A DNA stretch of 5,195 nt from Verrucomicrobiota bacterium (GTDB lineage Bacteria; Verrucomicrobiota; Verrucomicrobiia; Verrucomicrobiales; DEV007): assembly GCA_020630835.1 (NCBI GenBank), contig JAHDIL010000166.1, positions 1 to 5,195 of the forward strand, written 5' to 3'. Of the stretch, positions 1-5,195 are shown piece after piece (position 1 is the first letter of the stretch; the number at the start of each line of letters is the position of its first letter). The notes under the pieces are model-generated. The model made no database searches. It worked only from the letters and a program-made list of their open reading frames with translations, and was not told where the DNA came from. The position numbers were made by a program, and so were the translations under genes.

Positions 1-1002
1 ATGGCGGAAAGCGGGTCGGGAGTTCGAGCGCGAGAGCCTCCATGCGAGAAAAAGCCCCGTTAGGGCGACTACGAGTGTCGAGAGAAGCCCGATGCGTAGC
101 GAGCTGCCGATCCAGGGCATTTTTTCTCCAATTGAAAAGGTTTGTGCACAGAGAGGGGAGAAAATTTTCACCCCGAAAACCCAGCCTGCGTGTAGGCCGA
201 TAGGGAGCCATAAGGAGGCGGTCTTCATTCTCGTGTATCCAAGCACGAGCCCGACGGCGAAAAGCACAGCGAATTCGGCTAGCAGAAAATTCAGTTGACC
301 AAATTGGGCAAAAAACCCGGCGAAGAGAGCCGCAATGAGTTGAAACCCGCTCATCGCCGTGACGGGTTCAAAGTTCATACCCTTCGGTGAATGGAAGAAA
401 TGCAGGAGAGCGAAGAGCGCTGCCCCGATCCACCAGGCATGGACAGGACGCATAAGGCGCATAAACATGCCGTGGAGGGCAGCGCGAAAGACGAACTCCT
501 CCAAAAATGCTACGGCGAATGCCGCTGTGGCGGCGTCCATCAAAATGCTGCCGATGGCTTTTGTCTCAGTCTTTGACTCATACCATCCGAGCAAAAGATA
601 GAGGCCTCCTAGCGCAAGTAGTGTTCCCCCTGCCAGGGCGAATCCGCCAGTGAGATGTTGCCACCAGTGTGGGTTCGCGTTCAGGGCAAAGCGGGCTCGG
701 AATTTTTCCACTCGAGTCCTTTCCTGAGTAACGGGGACGATCTGCCCTTGTCGCATCCACTTCAACAAGGGGCCAATGAGGAGGATGGCTACGATGAGGA
801 CGGCGCGGTTGAAGTAGCGCGTGAAGGTCGCTCGATTCATTGAGTCATGCAGATCCTCGGCAATAGTCCCGACTAACCAGCCTTCGGCCACGACATGTTT
901 CCCGCCCCAGAAGAGTGGCGGCGCGAGCAAAGCTGCCCCCAGGCAGATGGCTGCGAAGTAAGTGACTACTTTGAAAAGGGGGGAGTTTGTAACGCTCGGC
1001 AT
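1..1002 (-). CDS. CPBP-family (CAAX protease / bacteriocin-processing, Abi) intramembrane metalloprotease, 3' end cut by window edge
   Basis: The minus strand is open for 334 codons from an ATG at 1002 to the left edge, so the C-terminus is missing. The product is very hydrophobic, with membrane segments near residues 14-34, 67-82, 118-139, 155-172, 190-203, 222-233, 237-254, 262-280 and 303-321. The three CPBP signatures occur in order: EEFVFR (E168, E169, R173), FALLH (F197, H201) and SLWLPIGLHAGW (H271). In this family the paired glutamates and the histidines form the membrane-embedded metal/catalytic site. The Asn often found four residues after the third-motif His is Val275 here. The family includes type II CAAX proteases and bacteriocin maturation or immunity proteins; the substrate cannot be predicted. 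The start lies 3 bp after the purK stop with no Shine-Dalgarno, which suggests translational coupling. Met55 is a possible but less likely internal start, because it would remove the first membrane segment. Confidence 0.88.
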   Translation of the reverse strand, partial: MPSVTNSPLFKVVTYFAAICLGAALLAPPLFWGGKHVVAEGWLVGTIAEDLHDSMNRATFTRYFNRAVLIVAILLIGPLLKWMRQGQIVPVTQERTRVEKFRARFALNANPHWWQHLTGGFALAGGTLLALGGLYLLLGWYESKTETKAIGSILMDAATAAFAVAFLEEFVFRAALHGMFMRLMRPVHAWWIGAALFALLHFFHSPKGMNFEPVTAMSGFQLIAALFAGFFAQFGQLNFLLAEFAVLFAVGLVLGYTRMKTASLWLPIGLHAGWVFGVKIFSPLCAQTFSIGEKMPWIGSSLRIGLLSTLVVALTGLFLAWRLSRSNSRPAFRH

Positions 1003-1005
1003 AGG

Positions 1006-2118
1006 TTAGACGTCGATGCCAAGGGTTGAGCGGTGCGAGGCGATGACTGATTCCGCCTTGTCGAGCGCGGAGAGTAGGGTGGTCAAGTGCCCCATTTTAC
1101 GACCTTCGCGGGCTTCTTGCTTCCCGTATAGATGGAGAGTAGTTCCTTCAGTTGTCAGAAGCTGTGGCCAGTCTGGTTGTCCGCTCTCCGGCCAAACATC
1201 TCCTAAAAGATTCATCATGACGACTGGGGTGAGCAGGCGGGGTGAGCCTAGGGGGAGGCCTGTGATAGCGCGTAATTGCTGTTCGAATTGGGATGTCGCG
1301 CATGCCTCGATCGTGTGATGGCCGGAATTGTGGGGCCTGGGCGCCATCTCATTGACTAAAACTCGGCCGCGTTGGGTAATAAAAAATTCCACGGCTAATA
1401 GGCCAACATAGTCGAGAGACTCAGCAACTTTCACTGCCCGAGCCGGTGCGATGGAGACATCGAGGATGTGATTGCGATGGATGTTTTCTGCTGGATCGTA
1501 AACCTCGATAGTTCCGTCTTGTGAGCGGGCAACGAGGACGGAGACTTCCGTTTCTAGGCCTACAAACTCCTCTAGAACGGCCCGCTGGCCTCCAAAGCGC
1601 TCCCACACACTCTGAGCATCCTCATCTCCCGAGACCCGTAGCTGGCCCTTACCGTCATAACCAAATTCCGCTGTTTTGAGGATGCCTCCGCGGTCGGGGA
1701 GTTCTCGAAGAGCGTTCGCCAGTGCTTGAACGCTATCGATTACCCAGAACTCGGCGCAGGGGATATTACTCTCAAGCAGGAACTTTTTCTCTCGTTCCCG
1801 ATGCTGAGAGATCTCAATAGAGCGAGAGTTGGGGAAAAGAGGGAGCTCTTTCTCGATTTTTTGCAGAAGTAAAAGGGGAATGTTCTCGAACTCGACAGTC
1901 GCAACATCAGCCTCCCTAAGGAATCGTTTCAGCGCTTCCGGATCGTCGAACGGCTCTTCGATCACCTGATCAGCTTGGGCAGCAGGGCCGGCGTCTGGGT
2001 GGCCAATCCAACTGATCGTCCGGTAGCCAGAGCGGTGTGCACATGCCGTCAGCATGCGTCCAAGCTGTCCGCCACCTAGAATGCCGATGGTGCTGCCAGG
2101 CAAGAGCGGGGAGTTCAT
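1006..2118 (-). CDS. purK: N5-carboxyaminoimidazole ribonucleotide synthase (PurK)
   Basis: This cytoplasmic ATP-grasp enzyme of de novo purine synthesis converts AIR, ATP and bicarbonate to N5-CAIR, the substrate of PurE next door. The 370-residue length is normal for the family. The N-terminal pre-ATP-grasp domain opens with GILGGGQLGRML (residues 12-23) and carries VEFENIP (75-81). The ATP-grasp domain has the nucleotide-binding Lys148 in ILKTAEFGYDGKGQ, then EEFVGLETEVSVLVAR (183-198) and ENIHRNHIL (211-219). The PurK hallmark NEMAPRPHNSGHHT (256-269) is followed by SQFEQQLRAITGLPLG (276-291). The C-terminal domain contains LHLYGKQEAREGRKMGHLT (328-346). No key residue appears lost. The ATG at 2118 sits two residues past the 35-bp purE-purK gap and gives the expected N-terminus, although no Shine-Dalgarno precedes it. 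It is the second gene of a purE-purK-protease transcription unit. Confidence 0.97.
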   Translation of the reverse strand: MNSPLLPGSTIGILGGGQLGRMLTACAHRSGYRTISWIGHPDAGPAAQADQVIEEPFDDPEALKRFLREADVATVEFENIPLLLLQKIEKELPLFPNSRSIEISQHREREKKFLLESNIPCAEFWVIDSVQALANALRELPDRGGILKTAEFGYDGKGQLRVSGDEDAQSVWERFGGQRAVLEEFVGLETEVSVLVARSQDGTIEVYDPAENIHRNHILDVSIAPARAVKVAESLDYVGLLAVEFFITQRGRVLVNEMAPRPHNSGHHTIEACATSQFEQQLRAITGLPLGSPRLLTPVVMMNLLGDVWPESGQPDWPQLLTTEGTTLHLYGKQEAREGRKMGHLTTLLSALDKAESVIASHRSTLGIDV

Positions 2119-2153
2119 GCTAAAAACGATGGGAATGCGGGTGCTGACTCGAG

Positions 2154-2666
2154 TTAGACAGGGAGTTCTGCGGATTCCACTTTATCACAGAGCTGCTCGC
2201 GGTAGCGCACCAGCTTCTCGCGCAATTTTATCGAGCTGTTTCCTAGCATTGAGACGGCAAAAAGAGCGGCATTTGTAGCGCCAGCTTCACCGATGGCAAA
2301 GGTAGCAGTAGGGATGCCGGCGGGCATCTGCACGATCGAGAGAAGACTGTCGACGCCCTGTAGGGTCCTTCTCTTTACAGGGACGGCGAGAACTGGGATG
2401 GGTGTCATCGCAGAGGCCATCCCTGGCAAATGCGCGGCCCCGCCAGCACCAGCGATGATGCACTGTAGTCCGCGGTCCTCTGCTGCTGTCGCATAATCAT
2501 AGAGTTTGTCCGGGGTGCGGTGAGCACTTACGACCTCTGCTTCGTAAGGAATACCGAAGTCCTTAAGGATTTCGGCAGCTTTTTCCATCGTAGGCCAATC
2601 GGATGTGCTGCCCATGATGATGCCCACGAGAGGGCGGTCGATAGAGGCGCTTGGTGTTTCGCTCAT
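2154..2666 (-). CDS. purE: N5-carboxyaminoimidazole ribonucleotide mutase, class I (PurE)
   Basis: This cytoplasmic enzyme isomerises N5-CAIR to CAIR in purine biosynthesis; class I members form octamers. The 170-residue protein shows the substrate-binding GSTSDW (19-24), SAHRTPD (47-53) with His49 matching the proton-shuttling histidine of E. coli PurE, and [11 protein letters not shown] (73-83). It also has the class I segment [19 protein letters not shown] (104-122), followed by the [12 protein letters not shown] helix (124-135). Having purK immediately downstream supports the two-step N5-CAIR route rather than the direct AIR carboxylase (class II) route. The ATG at 2666 leaves a 12-residue extension before the first beta strand, which is acceptable. 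No Shine-Dalgarno is visible upstream. It is the first gene of the unit and is divergent from the glycine-zipper gene. Confidence 0.97.
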   Translation of the reverse strand: MSETPSASIDRPLVGIIMGSTSDWPTMEKAAEILKDFGIPYEAEVVSAHRTPDKLYDYATAAEDRGLQCIIAGAGGAAHLPGMASAMTPIPVLAVPVKRRTLQGVDSLLSIVQMPAGIPTATFAIGEAGATNAALFAVSMLGNSSIKLREKLVRYREQLCDKVESAELPV

Positions 2667-2805
2667 GAGAGAACCATGAACGCAGAATCACCTGGAGTGC
2701 AAGTGCTGAGAGAGTGTGGGTCAAAAGAATCGCGCATAAGTAGGCGTGCTTCCTCGTCTCTTTGGAGGTAGTGGATTCCACCACTGCGTAACCTGTATAA
2801 AGCCT
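2667..2805. promoter_or_regulatory. Divergent intergenic region with presumed promoters for purE (leftward) and the glycine-zipper gene (rightward)
   Basis: This 139-bp region lies between two divergent starts, so it should hold both promoters. On the minus strand a good -35 match, TTGACC (2724-2719), is followed after 17 bases by only a weak -10, TGCACT (2701-2696). On the plus strand TATAAA (2796-2801) resembles a -10 box, but it ends 4 bases before the ATG and lacks a good -35, so a transcript from it would be nearly leaderless. GTGGATTCCAC (2771-2781) is a perfect dyad around one central base and could be an operator. I see no PurR-type site or purine riboswitch that I can support. Promoter presence is inferred from layout; the exact boxes are weak guesses. 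Confidence 0.4.
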
Positions 2806-3180
2806 ATGAAAATTTCAGCAAAAAGCCTACGTAAACACCTGAGTCTATTAGCTCTGGTTCCACTCGGCGCTATCGCTACTTCTTGCACAACTACCGAGGG
2901 AGCTATGGTCGGTGGCGTTGCTGGAGCCGTCACAGGAGCAGCTGTCAGTGATGATGGGCGCGGAGCTCTCGTTGGTGGTCTGCTCGGTGCCGCGGCAGGG
3001 GCTGCTATTTCTGATAGCAACCGATCTCGACGCACCTACCGGCACCCTGCGCCACATTGTGACTCTGGAAATCAAGTGCCTCGCTACCACCGCCATGCGC
3101 CTGCGCCGCCCGTCTATCCAAGCTATCCACGTCGAGCACCGCTGCCACGCAGTCAATATCCTGGCTATGATGCCTGGTAA
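2806..3180 (+). CDS. Small glycine-zipper lipoprotein with Pro/Tyr/His/Arg-rich tail
   Basis: From the ATG at 2806 the product is 124 residues. A basic start (KSLRKH) and hydrophobic core (LSLLALVPLGAIA) lead to a lipobox-like ATSC ending at Cys27. This suggests export, lipidation and signal peptidase II cleavage. Two near-identical glycine-zipper helices follow, with Gly at 32/36/40/44 and again at 53/57/61/65. The blocks 32-49 and 53-70 match at 12 of 18 positions, as in the glycine-zipper 2TM family that includes the rickettsial 17-kDa antigen. Such helices pack into or against membranes. The tail from about 73 is basic and rich in Pro, Tyr, His and Arg, with a lone Cys85. A GTG at 2746 would add 20 residues in front of the signal peptide, so I prefer 2806. 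No Shine-Dalgarno is present. Role: probably an envelope protein; the precise function is unknown. Confidence 0.85.
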   Translation: MKISAKSLRKHLSLLALVPLGAIATSCTTTEGAMVGGVAGAVTGAAVSDDGRGALVGGLLGAAAGAAISDSNRSRRTYRHPAPHCDSGNQVPRYHRHAPAPPVYPSYPRRAPLPRSQYPGYDAW

Positions 3181-3182
3181 AA

Positions 3183-3198
3183 CGATAGGTTAATATCG
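3183..3198 (-). terminator. Weak candidate terminator hairpin at the end of the EF-hand gene
   Basis: On the minus strand CGATA and TATCG form a 5-bp stem around a 6-base loop, followed directly by TTTT. The EF-hand stop codon lies in the loop. The two convergent genes end only 9 bp apart, so a compact terminator is expected here. The stem is short and A+T-rich, so it may not work as an intrinsic terminator. Confidence 0.25.
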
Positions 3199-4026
3199 GT
3201 CAGCAAAAAGGTGCTCCAGTTCTGACGCGCTGACTTTCCCGTCAGCGTTTTCGTCAGCTTTCGACATTCTCGCCCACATGGTTTCGCTGATTTCCGATTT
3301 CGAAAGGGCTCCATCCTCGTCCTTGTCATAAAAGGCAATGAAGTCGGCTGGGCTGCGTTTCCCGGGCTCGCTGCTGCGAGTAGCGCCGGACATTTTTACA
3401 GCGTTTTCGACTTCGGAGGTAGAAATGGATCCGTCACCATCGCGGTCGAGCCGGTTCACGCGCGACCACACTTCGTCGGATACCTCGTTTTGCTGGAGCT
3501 TACCGTCATTATTGGAATCTGAGCGTTTGATGAACTCCACCAGTCGGGATCCGTCAAATTTCCCTCCTTCTTTGGGGGAGGCGTCGCTTTCCTGAGTTTG
3601 CCCTCGGGCGTTCTTTTTTTCTTGAGCATTACGACCGGCGCCTGCTTTGGCTATCTCCTCTTTCGAAATCGCGCCATTGCCATCAGTATCTGCTTTTGCG
3701 ATCCTCTCCCACAACCTCTCTGGCACCTCGTCCTTACTGATAGCTCCATCTTTGTTGGCGTCAAACCGGTCGAAAATAGCCTTTGGTGATCGCTTGGCCT
3801 GTGCTCGTGCTCCTGCTGCTTTCCATTCATCTGGCGCCACTTTCCCATCAGAGTTGCTATCGAGTCTTTCGATGTAGCGCCAGCGTTCACCCGCTTCCTC
3901 CCGGGTAATAGTGCGATCTTTGTCGGCGTCTAGCTGTAAGATTTGCGGTTCGTTTTCGGCATTGAGCGATCCGGCTGAAAATGTGATGAGTAACGTAGAA
4001 GCGAATAGCAGGCGAGGGTGATTCAT
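3190..4026 (-). CDS. Exported protein with eight EF-hand calcium-binding loops
   Basis: The 278-residue product begins with a signal peptide (hydrophobic LLFASTLLITFSAGS; likely cleavage after LNA, residue 23). Eight 12-residue EF-hand loops follow, starting at Asp33, 56, 89, 113, 170, 194, 234 and 258, each ending in Glu at position 12. They form four pairs spaced 23-24 residues apart. Within each pair the linking helix carries a conserved Trp (Trp49, 106, 187, 251) before the next loop. Loops 2-8 have Gly at position 6; loop 1 has Arg38 there and may bind metal less tightly. A low-complexity Lys/Gln/Gly/Ser linker (about 129-158) separates pairs 2 and 3. No enzyme domain is visible, so calcium binding or buffering in the periplasm or outside the cell is the supported role. 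The start has no Shine-Dalgarno; it is chosen for the signal peptide directly after it. Partners are unknown. Confidence 0.92.
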   Translation of the reverse strand: MNHPRLLFASTLLITFSAGSLNAENEPQILQLDADKDRTITREEAGERWRYIERLDSNSDGKVAPDEWKAAGARAQAKRSPKAIFDRFDANKDGAISKDEVPERLWERIAKADTDGNGAISKEEIAKAGAGRNAQEKKNARGQTQESDASPKEGGKFDGSRLVEFIKRSDSNNDGKLQQNEVSDEVWSRVNRLDRDGDGSISTSEVENAVKMSGATRSSEPGKRSPADFIAFYDKDEDGALSKSEISETMWARMSKADENADGKVSASELEHLFADRY

Positions 4027-4112
4027 GCCGGAAAAAACAGTGTCATTCGGTCAAAGTTGCACAATTTGTTGGGAGCAGCTGCGGTCTGTGCTTTCTTTGG
4101 GGGCAGAAACTC
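4027..4112. promoter_or_regulatory. Divergent intergenic region between the EF-hand gene and the membrane-protein gene
   Basis: These 86 bp separate two divergent starts and must carry at least one promoter unless transcription enters from elsewhere. I found no convincing -35/-10 pair on either strand. Near the middle, AAGTTGCACAATTT (4054-4067) shows imperfect dyad symmetry (10 of 14 positions) and could be a regulator site. On the plus side a GGGGG run (4099-4103) ends 9 bases before the ATG at 4113 and is the closest thing to a ribosome binding site in this window. Confidence 0.3.
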
Positions 4113-4799
4113 ATGAGTAGCACGCCTTCTTCTCCTCCCTCTCTAGGCACTGGCCGCGGCAGTCCAACGTCAGGTTGTTTTATCCTTATTACGATTATTG
4201 TTGTCTTTGGAGGGCTGATCGTATGGTTCGCTATCGCCGGGTCAAAACAGTATTCTGAGATGGGTAAGTTTACGAGTTCTGAGGCTTTGGAAATTAAGCC
4301 GCTGATCGTAGATGCCGAGGCTCAAGCTGAAGTTGACCAGAAGCTTGGTAGATTGCGCGACGCGATGATGAGCGGGGAAGCGGTGCGTGTGGGATTCAAT
4401 GCCACCGAAGTCAATGCTCTCATGGCTGGCAGCGAGGGAGCCGAGCAGTTTCGCGGCACAGCGTATGTCAAAAAAATTACGGACGCCGGTATGCTGGTGA
4501 CGATGACGCAGCAGCTTCGTCGTATGCCGTTTAGTCAAAACGAGCGGTTCCTCAATGGGGATTTCCTTTTTCGTCCGGAGCTGAGGGCGCGAACGATCGC
4601 TTTTGTTCTGCAGGATTTGAAGACGGAGGTAGGGACGCCTCCTGATATGTTCGTCAAAAATTACGCCACGCTAGACTTTTTTAAGATCGATCCCGATAGC
4701 GAGGAAATGTTGGCTTATGCGGCCAAACTGGATGCTATTTACACGGAGGGTGACGAGGTGATCGTAGAAACGAAAGAAGCTGAAGCCCCGACGGAATAA
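4113..4799 (+). CDS. Single-pass membrane protein of unknown function
   Basis: The 228-residue product has a Ser/Pro/Gly/Thr-rich N-terminus (1-20), one strong membrane segment (about 22-43, FILITIIVVFGGLIVWFAIAG) and a soluble domain of about 180 residues. The short, weakly charged N-terminus suggests a signal anchor with the large domain outside the cytoplasm; Cys22 lies at the segment's edge and is not in a good lipobox. Notable sequence features are NATEVNALM (96-104), an alternating polar/hydrophobic stretch AYVKKITDAGMLVTM (117-131) that looks like beta strands, and RFLNGDFLFRPELRAR (145-160). The tail is acidic and Glu-rich. I do not recognise a named family. The layout (anchor, acidic helix, 'EVNAL' helix, strands, 'FLNG') resembles anchored hypothetical proteins I associate with Verrucomicrobiota, but this is recollection, not a search. 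It is divergent from the EF-hand gene and convergent with clpP, so it is probably monocistronic. Confidence 0.85.
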   Translation: MSSTPSSPPSLGTGRGSPTSGCFILITIIVVFGGLIVWFAIAGSKQYSEMGKFTSSEALEIKPLIVDAEAQAEVDQKLGRLRDAMMSGEAVRVGFNATEVNALMAGSEGAEQFRGTAYVKKITDAGMLVTMTQQLRRMPFSQNERFLNGDFLFRPELRARTIAFVLQDLKTEVGTPPDMFVKNYATLDFFKIDPDSEEMLAYAAKLDAIYTEGDEVIVETKEAEAPTE

Positions 4800-4823
4800 A
4801 TCCTGTCAGAGGTTTCAGCTTCT
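4775..4823 (-). terminator. Inverted repeat, candidate terminator between clpP and the convergent membrane-protein gene
   Basis: AGAAGCTGAAGCC (4775-4787) pairs with GGTTTCAGCTTCT (4811-4823). This makes a 13-bp stem with one G-T/G-U position and a 23-base loop that contains the stop codon of the plus-strand gene. Reading leftward from clpP, the stem is followed by a T-rich run (TTCGTTTCT), so it could end the clpP transcript. Rightward there is no T run. The long loop is atypical of an intrinsic terminator. An alternative small hairpin (CAGAGG/CTTCTG, 4807-4824) uses part of the same bases. Confidence 0.4.
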
Positions 4824-4851
4824 GTGATGCGAGTAGATTTCGGTTCGTGCG

Positions 4852-5195
4852 TTACGAAGCCGCGTCGGGTCGTGAGCTCTCTAGCACTTTATCGATAAGG
4901 CCGTAAGCAGCTGCTTCTTCACCGGTCATGTAGTTGTCACGGTCGGCATCGCGCTCGATGTCATCAACTGTTTTGCCCGCGTGGTGCGCTAGAATTTTGT
5001 TTAGGCGTTTCTTCAGAGAATACATGAACTCGACGGTTCGCTCCACGTCAGAGGCTGTGCCCTGTGCGCCGCCAGATACTTGGTGGATCATCACATGGGC
5101 ATTGGGGAGTGCGTAGCGTTTCCCTTTTGTCCCAGCGGTCAGCAGAACGGCGCCCATAGAGGCAGCCATCCCCATGCAGTAGGTGTTGACGTCGC
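4852..5195 (-). CDS. clpP: ATP-dependent Clp protease proteolytic subunit, C-terminal part (5' end cut by window edge)
   Basis: The fragment covers the last 113 residues of a ClpP, about the C-terminal 55-60 percent of a typical 200-residue subunit; its start lies past the right edge. The ATG at 5175 is internal: the frame continues upstream as DVNTYC before the conserved [12 protein letters not shown]. Catalytic Ser12 (in AASMG), His37 (in VMIHQ) and Asp86 (in DRDNYM) of the fragment have the same spacing as Ser98, His123 and Asp172 in the E. coli numbering (25 and 49 residues). The substrate-strand region [11 protein letters not shown], the head-domain helix [24 protein letters not shown] and the closing [13 protein letters not shown] are all typical. 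ClpP forms a double heptameric barrel fed by ClpX or ClpA/C ATPases. After MIHQ this protein has VSGG where many ClpPs have PLGG. It may be one of several paralogues. Confidence 0.96.
   Translation of the reverse strand, partial: DVNTYCMGMAASMGAVLLTAGTKGKRYALPNAHVMIHQVSGGAQGTASDVERTVEFMYSLKKRLNKILAHHAGKTVDDIERDADRDNYMTGEEAAAYGLIDKVLESSRPDAAS

Noticed and set aside
92..298. 68-residue plus-strand open frame
   Set aside because: Antisense to the C-terminal membrane segments of the protease; mixed composition without recognisable features.
359..843. Plus-strand open frames (80, 61 and 62 residues) and a 60-residue minus-strand frame within 359-843
   Set aside because: They lie antisense or out of frame to the CPBP protease, whose three motifs and membrane segments fix the true frame. 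None shows a domain or signal.
1016..1318. 100-residue plus-strand open frame
   Set aside because: Antisense shadow of purK, which is unambiguous on the other strand.
2746..2805. N-terminal extension of the glycine-zipper protein from the GTG at 2746
   Set aside because: It would place 20 residues with no signal character before a normal lipoprotein signal peptide.
2764..2834. GGAGGT (2764-2769) as a ribosome binding site for a tiny leader peptide
   Set aside because: It is 36 bases from the ATG at 2806. The only nearby starts are a GTG one base away (too close) or a rare ATT at 2775 with a 19-codon frame ending at 2834. Too speculative to annotate.
2563..3156. Minus-strand frames (2563-2784, 2721-3035, 2848-3156) and plus frame 2912-3193
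   Set aside because: They overlap purE or the glycine-zipper gene out of frame. The zipper frame has a signal peptide and regular glycine spacing, while these have low-complexity Ala/Pro/Thr or Ser translations typical of shadows.
4242..4538. 98-residue minus-strand open frame
   Set aside because: Antisense to the membrane-protein gene, with His/Arg/Leu-rich shadow composition.
4852..5175. clpP as a complete 107-residue gene starting at 5175
   Set aside because: That ATG codes for the conserved Met just before the catalytic Ser segment, and the frame stays open to the window edge; it is an internal Met of a truncated gene.
1..5195. Defence island, prophage, transposon, CRISPR or RNA gene
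   Set aside because: No transposase, integrase, terminal repeats, spaced direct repeats or tRNA/rRNA signatures were seen. The CPBP (Abi) protease alone next to purEK is not evidence for a defence system.

Overview
The window looks like an ordinary housekeeping stretch of a Gram-negative bacterial chromosome of moderate G+C. Three traits together make me suspect Verrucomicrobiota or a related PVC-group lineage: a secreted protein built of many EF-hands, a lipoprotein-type glycine-zipper protein, and an almost complete lack of Shine-Dalgarno sequences upstream of the starts. This is an inference; no rRNA or marker tree is available here.

Left block (1-2666, minus strand): a compact run purE -> purK -> CPBP-family membrane protease. 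PurE and PurK together convert AIR to CAIR in de novo purine synthesis. PurK uses ATP and bicarbonate to make N5-CAIR, and class I PurE moves the carboxyl group to give CAIR. The gap between purE and purK is 35 bp. The protease start lies only 3 bp after the purK stop, so it is probably co-transcribed and translationally coupled. The protease gene runs off the left edge with no stop codon.

Middle block (2667-4026): a 139-bp divergent intergenic region separates purE from a rightward gene for a small glycine-zipper lipoprotein with a Pro/Tyr/His/Arg-rich tail. That gene converges, with only 9 bp between stop codons, on a leftward gene for an exported protein with eight EF-hand loops in four two-hand modules.

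Right block (4027-5195): an 86-bp divergent spacer leads to a rightward gene for a single-pass membrane protein of unknown function. It converges on the 3' part of a leftward clpP gene, whose 5' end is beyond the right edge. Ser, His and Asp of the ClpP triad are all present. A 13-bp-stem inverted repeat lies across the end of the unknown gene and may terminate clpP transcription.

I see no mobile element, CRISPR array, tRNA, rRNA or clear riboswitch, and no gene-free stretch over 300 bases. I find no convincing undescribed multi-gene system. The least explained items are the unknown membrane protein, the modular eight-EF-hand protein, and the protease attached to the purEK operon.
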